A stretch of 64,000 nt of DNA from Paenibacillus macquariensis (lineage in GTDB: Bacteria > Bacillota > Bacilli > Paenibacillales > Paenibacillaceae): positions 124,001-188,000 of the forward strand of contig NZ_FTNK01000010.1 in the NCBI RefSeq assembly GCF_900156375.1, written 5' to 3'. The notes beneath the pieces were generated by a model, which saw only the letters and a list, made by a program, of their open reading frames with translations, was not told where the DNA came from and searched no databases. Positions 44,759 to 52,490 of this stretch are shown here, one piece after another; position 1 is the first letter of the stretch, and the number at the start of each line of letters is the position of its first letter. The translations under genes and the position numbers were made by a program.

Positions 44759-46071
44759 TTCGCAAACATGAAGCGATTCGAGCATACCTCAATGACGTAT
44801 GCTCCCGAGTCCGTTCACAAGCAGCCCATCGGGATATTCGGCATGAGTTGGAGAATCACCTAGAAGAGCTTGTGTTGGAACGAGAAGAAGATGGAATGGA
44901 ACGAGATGAAGCCGTACTTTGGGCTATTCGCCAGATGGGAAGTCCTACAGAAGTGGGAGATGGACTGCATTCAGTACATCGTCCAAGGATGCATTGGGGA
45001 TTGTTAGTGGGTGTCTTGATGTTTGTGATATTAGGGATTATTGCGATGTTTGCGGTAGGACAAGCCATGATAGGAGGCAGTGGTTGGCAGTATGCTAATT
45101 CAAAATTAGTGGCCATATGTTTGGGTATGGTACTCATGGGTTTCTTCTATTTTTTTAATTACCTGAAGATAAGATCTGTTTCCTTTGCTTTATACGCTGT
45201 CATTATCGTAGGCATGATATTAACCGAACTGTTAGGGATTACTGTGAACGGAAGCAGTTATTGGCGGTTTTACTTCATCTCCATTGACTGGTTTGGTAGT
45301 AGCCCCTATTTGTTGATGGTTGCAGCACCGGGCATGATCATGAATTGGAAGAATCATAAGTGGTTCTGGTTGCTAACGACCACTACCTTGTTAGTTGTCC
45401 CCGCGGTTCTATTTCTATCTTTTTCAACGTTGAGTAATTTGATGCTATATTTAGCGGGTTACCTTCTACTTCTCTTGTTCATGACAAGAAATTGGTGGGT
45501 AATAGGGATACATGGCATAGGGATGGGACTATTAATGTTTCTAGGTATAATAAAAAAGGATTATCCAATGGAAGCTTTATTTGCATTTTTAAATCCCGAG
45601 AGGGACCCTCAAGGGTCAGGCTATTTGTATCGTGTAGCGGAAGAGAGTATTCGCTCGGCAGGTTGGTGGGGTCATGGGATATCGGAAGAAATAACGAGGG
45701 CAATTCCAAAAATTCCGACCGATAATATTGCTGTCTTTCTAATTTCTAGTTTTGGTTGGGCATTTGGGATTGTTATTTTACTTAGCTTAGTGTATTTTGT
45801 TGGGCGGCTTCTTCAGTCGAATCGAGCTGTAAGGGAGCCTTATGGTAGAGCGCTTGGAATGGGGTTGGCAGGAATGATTAGCTTCCAGCTGGGATATAGT
45901 TTGTTGATGTCACTTGGGCTTGTCCCTATGGTGGGAATGCCATTTCCATTCCTGAGTTTCGGAGGTAGTCATCTTATGATTGAAATGGCTGTGATGGGTA
46001 TGGTATTAGGCATTTATCGAAGAAAAGACATGGTGGGAAGTCGTGGGGATTTGAATGCTCAAAGACTATAG
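44755..46071 (+). CDS. FtsW/RodA/SpoVE-like SEDS protein with N-terminal prefix domain
   Basis: A polytopic membrane protein of 438 aa. The first 80 residues are a soluble helical 'permease prefix' domain (RDIRHELENHLEELVLEREEDG, then RQMGSPTEVG) more often found in front of ABC permeases and DUF1700-type proteins. The rest has about 10 helices and SEDS landmarks: Thr322-Asp323 in PTDNIAVFLISSFG at the place of the catalytic TDFIF Asp of FtsW/RodA, and MPFPFLSFGGSHL near the C-terminus. SEDS proteins polymerise peptidoglycan. Control by the overlapping PadR gene suggests an inducible, non-housekeeping glycosyltransferase. Confidence 0.88.
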   Translation: MIRKHEAIRAYLNDVCSRVRSQAAHRDIRHELENHLEELVLEREEDGMERDEAVLWAIRQMGSPTEVGDGLHSVHRPRMHWGLLVGVLMFVILGIIAMFAVGQAMIGGSGWQYANSKLVAICLGMVLMGFFYFFNYLKIRSVSFALYAVIIVGMILTELLGITVNGSSYWRFYFISIDWFGSSPYLLMVAAPGMIMNWKNHKWFWLLTTTTLLVVPAVLFLSFSTLSNLMLYLAGYLLLLLFMTRNWWVIGIHGIGMGLLMFLGIIKKDYPMEALFAFLNPERDPQGSGYLYRVAEESIRSAGWWGHGISEEITRAIPKIPTDNIAVFLISSFGWAFGIVILLSLVYFVGRLLQSNRAVREPYGRALGMGLAGMISFQLGYSLLMSLGLVPMVGMPFPFLSFGGSHLMIEMAVMGMVLGIYRRKDMVGSRGDLNAQRL

Positions 46072-46134
46072 ATTTCCTTGATCATCATATGTAGATGGCG
46101 GTGAACTTACACCACTTATTGCTCCGCCAATTCC

Positions 46135-46162
46135 AAGCCGACCACCTGAGGTCGGCTTTTTT
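46135..46162 (+). terminator. Rho-independent terminator after PadR-SEDS operon
   Basis: AGCCGACC and GGTCGGCT form a stem with a 6-base loop followed by TTTTTT. Confidence 0.9.
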
Positions 46163-46241
46163 AGGATAGTGTCGCCAGCTCAAGTAGAAAAGGATATACT
46201 TTTTATATAAAGGGTTGATACGAAAAGGAGTTGTATTTAGG

Positions 46242-47336
46242 ATGAACACGAAGTCTTTAGTAGAAGCATTTAATGACACAGCTTATAAACTTGGAGGCAA
46301 TGGCAAACGAAACATTCAAGTATTAATAGAAGCTTTAGCAAATATTGATGGAAATCTTGCAAGTGATATCTATGGTAGGGGTAAATTAATCGAAGATTTC
46401 CAAGATCAAATGGCGGATTATTTAGGGAAGGAAACCGCGGTATTTTTCCCCAGTGGAACGATGGCACAACAGATTGCTTTAAGAATATGGTGTGATCGTA
46501 AGGGAGTGAAGCGCGTCGCCTACCATCCTTTATGCCATTTGGAGATCCATGAACAAGATGGTCTGAAAGAATTGCATCACATCGAACCCACCTTACTCGC
46601 GGACAAGAACAGGTTAATTAATCTTGAAGATGTTCAGAACATGCCAAAGGATATCGCTTGTTTATTACTTGAATTACCTCAACGTGAGATTGGTGGTCAA
46701 TTACCGGATTACGCTGAACTTGAAGCGATTTCTGCTTATTGCCGTGAACAAGGGATCAAGTTGCATCTGGATGGAGCGAGACTTTTTGAAATTCTACCCT
46801 TTTATCAAAAGACTGCAGCGGAAATTTGTGCACTCTTTGATAGTGTTTATGTATCCTTTTACAAGGGGATTGGTGGGATTGCAGGAGCGATCCTCGTAGG
46901 GGACAAGGATTTCACGGAAGAATCCAAGGTATGGAAAAGACGTCACGGCGGAGATCTAATTAGTCTGTATCCTTATATCATTAGTTCTGAGTATTATTTC
47001 AAGCAACGCGTGAATAAGATGGGACAGTATTATGAAGAAGCGAAGGAATTAGCAACGTTATATAACAAGTGCCATGGTGTTAAAACAATACCAGCAGAGC
47101 CGGTATCTAATATGTTTCATGTTCATTTTGAGATGCCTAAGGACCAACTTGAACCTATATTGACCCGTATTTATGAGACAACAGGTGTAGGGTTAGTTCC
47201 ATATTTGAATAACACTAGCGAATCAACCTGTTATAGCGAAGTGAGTATTGGAGATCTGTATGCGGAAGTGCCTAAAGATAAGGTGAAGAACGCATTTGAA
47301 CGGTTGGACGAAGAGTTGAGAGTGGGCTTGGGTTAG
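46242..47336 (+). CDS. PLP-dependent threonine-aldolase-like enzyme
   Basis: A 364-aa enzyme of the aromatic amino acid beta-eliminating lyase/threonine aldolase fold. It has FFPSGTMAQQIAL (cofactor phosphate region), HLDGARLFEI (Asp and Arg contacting pyridoxal phosphate) and VYVSFYKGIGGIAGA with the Schiff-base lysine. Likely reaction: cleavage of L-threonine or allo-threonine to glycine and acetaldehyde, although other beta-hydroxy amino acids are possible. The start is ATG 46242 with AAGGAG 11 bases upstream. It is monocistronic. Confidence 0.88.
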   Translation: MNTKSLVEAFNDTAYKLGGNGKRNIQVLIEALANIDGNLASDIYGRGKLIEDFQDQMADYLGKETAVFFPSGTMAQQIALRIWCDRKGVKRVAYHPLCHLEIHEQDGLKELHHIEPTLLADKNRLINLEDVQNMPKDIACLLLELPQREIGGQLPDYAELEAISAYCREQGIKLHLDGARLFEILPFYQKTAAEICALFDSVYVSFYKGIGGIAGAILVGDKDFTEESKVWKRRHGGDLISLYPYIISSEYYFKQRVNKMGQYYEEAKELATLYNKCHGVKTIPAEPVSNMFHVHFEMPKDQLEPILTRIYETTGVGLVPYLNNTSESTCYSEVSIGDLYAEVPKDKVKNAFERLDEELRVGLG

Positions 47337-47697
47337 AATAAGTCGATGTCTTGGAGTTCTCTATAGGGAACAGACTTAGATCAACGGCCAACAATAAAAT
47401 GACAACTGATAGATTATTAATACGGGTGGCCTCCACCATGTAATAGAGATGGAGTTGCACCATTTATTGCAGGAGGGGTGACTCCCATCGTTTCTATACA
47501 AAAGGAGTTAACCAAAGAGGATAACTCCTTTTATATTTTTAATTATGTACTAATTAATATTAATGTCTCTAACTATCAAATGACTCTAAGAGAACAAAGG
47601 CTACGTAGTGAACCTCGGCAGAAAGTATTGTCAAATCAGGATTATATTGATGTACTACAGGTTTAATGTTACCTGAACAGTTCCATATGAGAATATC
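47337..47697. other. Gene-free stretch with small hairpins and terminator
   Basis: No convincing gene. GGTGG-CCT-CCACC at 47425-47437 and further short dyads lie before a strong terminator at 47500-47540. An open frame of 62 codons at 47478-47666 runs through that terminator and is not believed. Confidence 0.55.
47500..47540. terminator. Terminator between aldolase and Nudix-like gene
   Basis: AAAAGGAGTTA pairs with TAACTCCTTTT around an 11-base loop, followed by ATATTTTT. It serves the plus-strand gene and possibly the minus-strand gene too. Confidence 0.8.
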
Positions 47698-49017
47698 TTA
47701 GCCTGTATTACTTACTGAAGAAGTATTGTTTATTTCTTTGAAGGTTTGACTAGCCAATGCAAGCTTCAATAAACTCGCGCTTGTGGGGTTAAGGTGTTCC
47801 TTTCCTAATTTGAAGTGATTCTCTAGTTCCCTAATATCTATCTCTTCCATAATATCAGCCTCATGATTACGATAAAAATTGTTCATAGAGAATTGCTTAT
47901 CATTAATAAGCAATAAGAAAGATAACTCATGTCTTAAACTTACGAGATCAATGGTTGTGCCCAAAAACTCCATTTTTGCCTGACCCTCTTTCAGCCATGA
48001 ACGCACACTAACAACCTTTTCATGCTTATAAATATTATCAACAGGATTTCCCTTATCATTATGTTCAAACTCAACTTCTCCAAATATTTCCTCAACCATT
48101 TCTCTGTATAAAGCTAGTTCTACATCGAAATTCTTTTGTGTGTTTATTTCATTAATTTCTTTTTCATAAAATTCAAATCCTCCTGAAGGTACAAACTGAT
48201 AATAACCTGGTCTGACCGCAACATCTTCCGATCGTTTAATAACCAATGCACGGTATTCATTATCTTCGGTGATAAATATTACTAACATTTGAACGCCTAA
48301 TAAGGAATACCTCCCTTTACCAGTTATTAAAACCTCCTCCTCGAGCTGATCGTTATGTATGTTATTCCTTAATTTCAATTGCTTAATCATTTGATCTTTT
48401 GAACAGCTTAAAAATTCATTTTTATATTTTTTATAGACAAGATATAATTCATATTCCAAAACGTGACTTGTCGCAACATTAAGTTTATATGTAGCTATTT
48501 TGGCTTTAAACCCACTGATTTGACCAGATTCATTAAGGTTTAAAGATTCTAAAACAAATCCAGCTAAATTTGGTCTTCTGATTGTTTTTCCCATTAGTTT
48601 GTAATACTTTTTACTAATACCTCTTAGTATCATATTTTCTGTAATTTCAGGACTCTCCAGTTCACCCAAATCCTTATAGGGATAGGACAAATTTTCACTT
48701 GCATAATAGACAGTAGATGCATAGGAAACACCAAAGAGATCGATAATATTTTGTTCACCGTATATTTTTCTTAGTACACTCATTTGCCACGATTGAAATT
48801 CTACAGAGGCCAACTCAGTATAATACTTTCTTCGTTCGACATCAGTCCTGGAATAAAATAACTTAGTCAAATAGGTAGTAAGAAGTTTCAAGAGATTGTG
48901 ACCTGATATTTTGTCTATTATCTCATTTAGTCCTACAATCATCGCAACTGTAAGTAGAAATCCCCCTAAATAGGGTATAGATATCAACCAATTCCAAACA
49001 TTTCCTAAATAATTCAT
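47698..49017 (-). CDS. Membrane-anchored protein with degenerate Nudix-like domain
   Basis: A 439-aa protein I cannot assign to a named family. An N-terminal transmembrane helix lies at about residues 12-31; a helical region follows to about residue 130; an unknown alpha/beta segment runs to 230. From about 235 it looks like a Nudix fold: LVIFITEDNEYRALVIKR, YQFVPSGGFEF (Gly279-Gly280) and REMVEE (Arg305, Glu306, Glu309, Glu310), the metal-binding helix. The Nudix box carries an insertion of about 13 residues between its first Glu and the REMVEE helix, and the final Gly is shifted by one. The gene is visibly richer in A and T than its neighbours. AAGGGAG precedes the start. It is monocistronic. 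Confidence 0.75.
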   Translation of the reverse strand: MNYLGNVWNWLISIPYLGGFLLTVAMIVGLNEIIDKISGHNLLKLLTTYLTKLFYSRTDVERRKYYTELASVEFQSWQMSVLRKIYGEQNIIDLFGVSYASTVYYASENLSYPYKDLGELESPEITENMILRGISKKYYKLMGKTIRRPNLAGFVLESLNLNESGQISGFKAKIATYKLNVATSHVLEYELYLVYKKYKNEFLSCSKDQMIKQLKLRNNIHNDQLEEEVLITGKGRYSLLGVQMLVIFITEDNEYRALVIKRSEDVAVRPGYYQFVPSGGFEFYEKEINEINTQKNFDVELALYREMVEEIFGEVEFEHNDKGNPVDNIYKHEKVVSVRSWLKEGQAKMEFLGTTIDLVSLRHELSFLLLINDKQFSMNNFYRNHEADIMEEIDIRELENHFKLGKEHLNPTSASLLKLALASQTFKEINNTSSVSNTG

Positions 49018-49280
49018 ATGAGTCTCCCTTAAATCGACATTATTTTATCTAACTCTAGCAATTCAGAGTAATTATATCAAATGAAATGTCTTGTTTATGA
49101 AAATATCTGCAAACACTTCGAGAGTAATAATAAGTAGATAAGGAGTGGCGCTTGCAATTTCTAACCACACGAACTAAATCTCAGATGGTCTTTCCTTATA
49201 AAGGGCCAATTTGCTGTGCACAAACATTCCACCCGACACGTACAATAACCTATATTCAATACTGCATAGGAGGAAGTACG

Positions 49281-50105
49281 ATGATCATGATCACGGGTGT
49301 GGATGTAGAGCAGATTAATACGTTACAACTAACGGATATCGAACGAGATATTGTGAATCAGAAGAAAAAAAGCGAAATTGTCTATCGATATGTATCGCTT
49401 GAGGCTTTAGAATTTGAGTTGAAAATGAGATCGGCAATTATAAATGCAGGCAAAGCTTTAAAAGCTAGTGATGCAACCTTTGCCGTCTTCAAAAACTCAC
49501 GATGCAATGAACAATTATGGACGCGAACAGACAGTGGAGGTTTCAGATTAATTAGTGGTATGCGACCTTCGATTGGGATTAATGATATTTTTAAAAATGG
49601 GCAATTATATTCTTTTGAATGTGCAACTGCCATGATTATTACCTTGTATAAAGCAACTCTGACAGTATTGAAAAAGGATATATTTGATGTGTATTTTCAA
49701 GATTTGTACTTAAGAGATTGGAATTATGACAGTGACTTACAGTTGAAAATAATAGAACATAACAATGAAGTGTTCCCTGGAGATATTGTGTATTTCAAAA
49801 ACCCTGATCATAATCCAGCAACCCCAGAGTGGCAAGGTGAGAATGCCGTCTTTTTGGGGAATGGCTTATATTATGGGCATGGAATGGGGATAAAACCAGC
49901 GGAGGGTAGCATTGCATCTCTGAATAGAAGGAGAATTCCAGGAAGTACAACATCTGCATATCTTACAGATGAAGTTGTTCATCCGGACTTTGAATATCTA
50001 CGGAACCTATCAACAAGTCGGCATCTGCTACCAGGAAATCATCATACGGAAGACACCATTGTTGCTAGGATCGGAGCGCATATGTATACCCTTTACAGCA
50101 ATTGA
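49281..50105 (+). CDS. tgl: Spore-coat protein-glutamine gamma-glutamyltransferase
   Basis: Transglutaminase that cross-links lysine and glutamine side chains of spore-coat proteins. The 274-aa protein has the active-site Cys114 in SFECATAMIITLYKA, the segment FPGDIVYFKNPDHNPATPEWQGENA-type region (here only partly quoted in meaning) and the catalytic GHGMGI His motif, as in Bacillus Tgl (245 aa). I start at ATG 49281 with AGGAGG 7 bases upstream; an open extension to 49152 has no site and no similarity. Presence of tgl supports a spore-former. It is monocistronic. Confidence 0.92.
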   Translation: MIMITGVDVEQINTLQLTDIERDIVNQKKKSEIVYRYVSLEALEFELKMRSAIINAGKALKASDATFAVFKNSRCNEQLWTRTDSGGFRLISGMRPSIGINDIFKNGQLYSFECATAMIITLYKATLTVLKKDIFDVYFQDLYLRDWNYDSDLQLKIIEHNNEVFPGDIVYFKNPDHNPATPEWQGENAVFLGNGLYYGHGMGIKPAEGSIASLNRRRIPGSTTSAYLTDEVVHPDFEYLRNLSTSRHLLPGNHHTEDTIVARIGAHMYTLYSN

Positions 50106-50149
50106 TGGGTTTTCATAAGAGTTAGGGTATCCACAGCACTATAACTAGC

Positions 50150-50174
50150 AAAAAGGAGACCCTTTAAGGTCTCC
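50150..50174 (-). terminator. Terminator after SDR gene
   Basis: On the minus strand GGAGACC and GGTCTCC form a stem around TTAAAG, followed by TTTTTGC. It also lies 50 bases after tgl on the plus strand but has no good T tail there. Confidence 0.8.
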
Positions 50175-50212
50175 AATTATAGCTCTTCCTAGGTTGAATC
50201 TTACGGACAGGG

Positions 50213-51067
50213 CTATTTGCCCTTTCGTGTTTTCTCAGCAAGGGCGTCCCACTGCTCTTCCGTAATGTTAAGTAGATCATTAAATTCTCCTGCACCTTGA
50301 AGCCACTCTCCTCCGTCGATAGTAACGACTTCTCCATTGATATAGCCGGCATAATCTGAGATCAAGTAAGCTGCCAAATGGGCGAGTTCTTCTTTATTTC
50401 CTACGCGGCGAGAGGGAATACGACGGAGCATCTGTTCTTCTATCTCAGGTGTTGGCATGAGGCGAGACGTTGCGCCTTCTGTGGGGAAAGGGCCCGGAGC
50501 AATGGCAACTTGTCGTATCCCGTATCTCGCCCATTCCACCGCAAGGGAGCGAGTTAACGCTAATACGCCAGCCTTAGCCGCAGCAGAGGGTACAACAAAG
50601 GCTGAACCGGTGGAAGCATAGGTGGTTACGATATTCAGCATCGTACCCTGATGGCCTTGATTGATCCACCTTTTTCCGACTTCCAACGTGGTGTACATGG
50701 TTCCATGAAGTACAATATTTAACACGGTATCTACCGCTCGAGGGGAGAGGCGCTCGGTTGGACTTATGAAATTGCCTGCAGCATTATTGACCAACACATC
50801 AATTCGCCCGAATCGTTGCTCCACGGCTTCTACAAGGGCATGAATTTGGACAGGATCACGAACGTCGGTGGCTTGGTAGAATACTTCTCCCCCATGAATG
50901 CTTAACTCTTCAGCTGCTGTTCTTAATGTCTCTTCACGTCGACTAGCAATGGCTAGCTTTGCCCCAAGTTCGAGGAATTGTTCTCCCATGGCTCGTCCCA
51001 ATCCAGTAGCTCCACCTGTGATGAGGACGACTTTGTCTTTCAATAAATCTTTGGCAAAAGGTCCCAT
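50213..51067 (-). CDS. fadH: Short-chain dehydrogenase, 2,4-dienoyl-CoA reductase-like
   Basis: NADPH-type SDR of 284 aa. It has the cofactor motif TGGATGLGRAMG, DVRD, NNAAGNF and the catalytic region SAAAKAGV, where the usual Tyr of YxxxK is replaced by Ser/Ala with Lys kept. That variant and VLNIVLHGTMYTTLEVGKRWI are typical of 2,4-dienoyl-CoA reductases that act in beta-oxidation of unsaturated fatty acids. AAAGGAG precedes the start. No other fatty-acid gene is near, so the assignment is by sequence only; another SDR activity is possible. Confidence 0.82.
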   Translation of the reverse strand: MGPFAKDLLKDKVVLITGGATGLGRAMGEQFLELGAKLAIASRREETLRTAAEELSIHGGEVFYQATDVRDPVQIHALVEAVEQRFGRIDVLVNNAAGNFISPTERLSPRAVDTVLNIVLHGTMYTTLEVGKRWINQGHQGTMLNIVTTYASTGSAFVVPSAAAKAGVLALTRSLAVEWARYGIRQVAIAPGPFPTEGATSRLMPTPEIEEQMLRRIPSRRVGNKEELAHLAAYLISDYAGYINGEVVTIDGGEWLQGAGEFNDLLNITEEQWDALAEKTRKGK

Positions 51068-51276
51068 GATTCATTCTCCTTTGAAACCCAAGTTTCCCAC
51101 TTCAATAGATTATGCTGGTGTGATAGTTATGATGTTAGAAAAGATCGGATGGATTCGAATGAAGCGTACATTGACTATGCTGATTGTTGAAATATTAGGG
51201 CGGGTGTCCATCACATAAGTTAAAACAGGCTACCGTTGGTTGATAGCCTATTAATTGTGGAACCATTTTGATTATT

Positions 51277-52326
51277 TCATTCTTTTAAATCTGTCACTTC
51301 CTTGGATTCCTTCAATTCGGTCAATTCCTTATCCTTGCCGCCAAACTTAAGACCGAGCTGGCCGTTATGTCCGCCTACATGACCACCAATCCCTAAGTCC
51401 ACCCCTTGGCCCCCGCCTAACTGGCCCTTGGCATGAGCACCGAGACCGTTCTCGCCTCCGAGCTTCGCACCAGTATTAAACCCGGCTCCTTGGCTGATGC
51501 CTAGGTGAACGTTGGCATGAGCACCGAGACCGTTCTCACCCCCGAGTTGTGCACCGGACTTAAATCCGGCTCCCTGACTGATACCTAGGTGACTGTTGGC
51601 ATGCGCGTTAAGACCATGCTCGCCCCCAAATTGCGCTACCGTACTGAACCCAGTTTCTTGGCCGCCACCAATCTGACCTTTGGCATGGGCACCGAGACCG
51701 TACTCACCGCCGAGTTGTGCTCCGGTATTAAACCCAAGCCCTTGACCGGCGCCAATCTGACCATTAGCCTGAGCACCGAGTCCGTATTTACCGCCAAGTT
51801 GTGCTTCAGTATTAAACCCAACCCCTTGGCTGAGACCGAGATGACCGTCGGCTTGCGCATTTAGTACATGCTTACCACCGACCTGTCCACCGGTATTAAA
51901 CTGGAGTCCTTGGCTGGTGTTGAGGTCGGCTCCGCCATGTGCGTTAATGCCATATTGTTCTCCAAGGTGAGCAGTTGCATGAGTACCGACACTATTGTAG
52001 GCTACATGTCCGTCAGCGTTGAAGCCCACACCATGTTTGCCTCCTAATTCTCCTCCAGTATCAAGGACAAGGCCTTTTCCATGTTCTATAGACCCGTTGA
52101 TATAACCATTCACACTCTGTTTTCTTCCAAGTTCGTTGTCAGCTTGATGAGAGTGAAGCTCAGGTCGGGAAGAGGAAAGATGGTAGTAATGAGAGTAAGG
52201 GTAAGGTTGATCAGAACGGAAAGGATAGGAAGAGTAGTATGAATCAGCGGGTTGCTGGGAATCGGGGTTATAAGTATAAATGGGATTTCGATCTTGGCTG
52301 TTCGGATATTCACTTCCATTGGACAT
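51277..52326 (-). CDS. Glycine-rich protein with nine 28-residue repeats
   Basis: A 349-aa protein I do not recognise. Residues 1-70 are rich in Tyr, Ser, Pro and His, with no signal peptide. Residues 71-321 are nine tandem repeats of 28 residues, each made of two 14-residue halves: a form like GLGAHANGQIGAGQ followed by GLGFNTGAQLGGEY. Copies 3-9 are the most regular. The tail of 28 residues is charged (KDKELTELKESKEV). The alternating small and polar pattern suggests a beta-roll or solenoid, possibly a spore-surface or envelope protein. The start is ATG 52326 with GGAGG 7-8 bases upstream. It is monocistronic, next to tgl and fadH. Confidence 0.85.
   Translation of the reverse strand: MSNGSEYPNSQDRNPIYTYNPDSQQPADSYYSSYPFRSDQPYPYSHYYHLSSSRPELHSHQADNELGRKQSVNGYINGSIEHGKGLVLDTGGELGGKHGVGFNADGHVAYNSVGTHATAHLGEQYGINAHGGADLNTSQGLQFNTGGQVGGKHVLNAQADGHLGLSQGVGFNTEAQLGGKYGLGAQANGQIGAGQGLGFNTGAQLGGEYGLGAHAKGQIGGGQETGFSTVAQFGGEHGLNAHANSHLGISQGAGFKSGAQLGGENGLGAHANVHLGISQGAGFNTGAKLGGENGLGAHAKGQLGGGQGVDLGIGGHVGGHNGQLGLKFGGKDKELTELKESKEVTDLKE
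51364..52116 (-). repeat. Tandem 84-base repeat block inside the glycine-rich gene
   Basis: Nine in-frame copies of about 84 bases encode the 28-residue repeats. DNA identity between neighbouring copies is visible (for example recurring GGCATGAGCACCGAGACCGT blocks on the plus strand). Such tracts can expand or contract by recombination. Confidence 0.85.
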
Positions 52327-52421
52327 AGGGTAAACCTCCAATATAGATTAGATGATATAGCCTATTCATACAGGAATTGAAATGATACCCATTTCACGAG
52401 GGTGATGAATATTGTCATATA

Positions 52422-52445
52422 ACAAAAAGGACACCGAGGGTGTCC
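52422..52445 (-). terminator. Terminator after SNF2 gene
   Basis: On the minus strand GGACACC and GGTGTCC form a stem around CTC, followed by TTTTTGTT. It closes the SWIM-SNF2 operon. Confidence 0.85.
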
Positions 52446-52490
52446 TTTAAGGTGATTACAAGTCATTTACGCGTATGCTTAACACTGGGT

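Noticed and set aside
47337..47500. T-box or other riboswitch leader
   Set aside because: Small hairpins are present but no T-box AGGGTGGNACCGCG motif or downstream target gene on that strand.
47478..47666. 62-codon plus-strand frame
   Set aside because: It runs through a strong terminator and its composition looks non-coding.
51364..52116. Regularly spaced repeats considered as a CRISPR array
   Set aside because: The repeats are contiguous and in frame within one gene, with no spacers and no cas genes.
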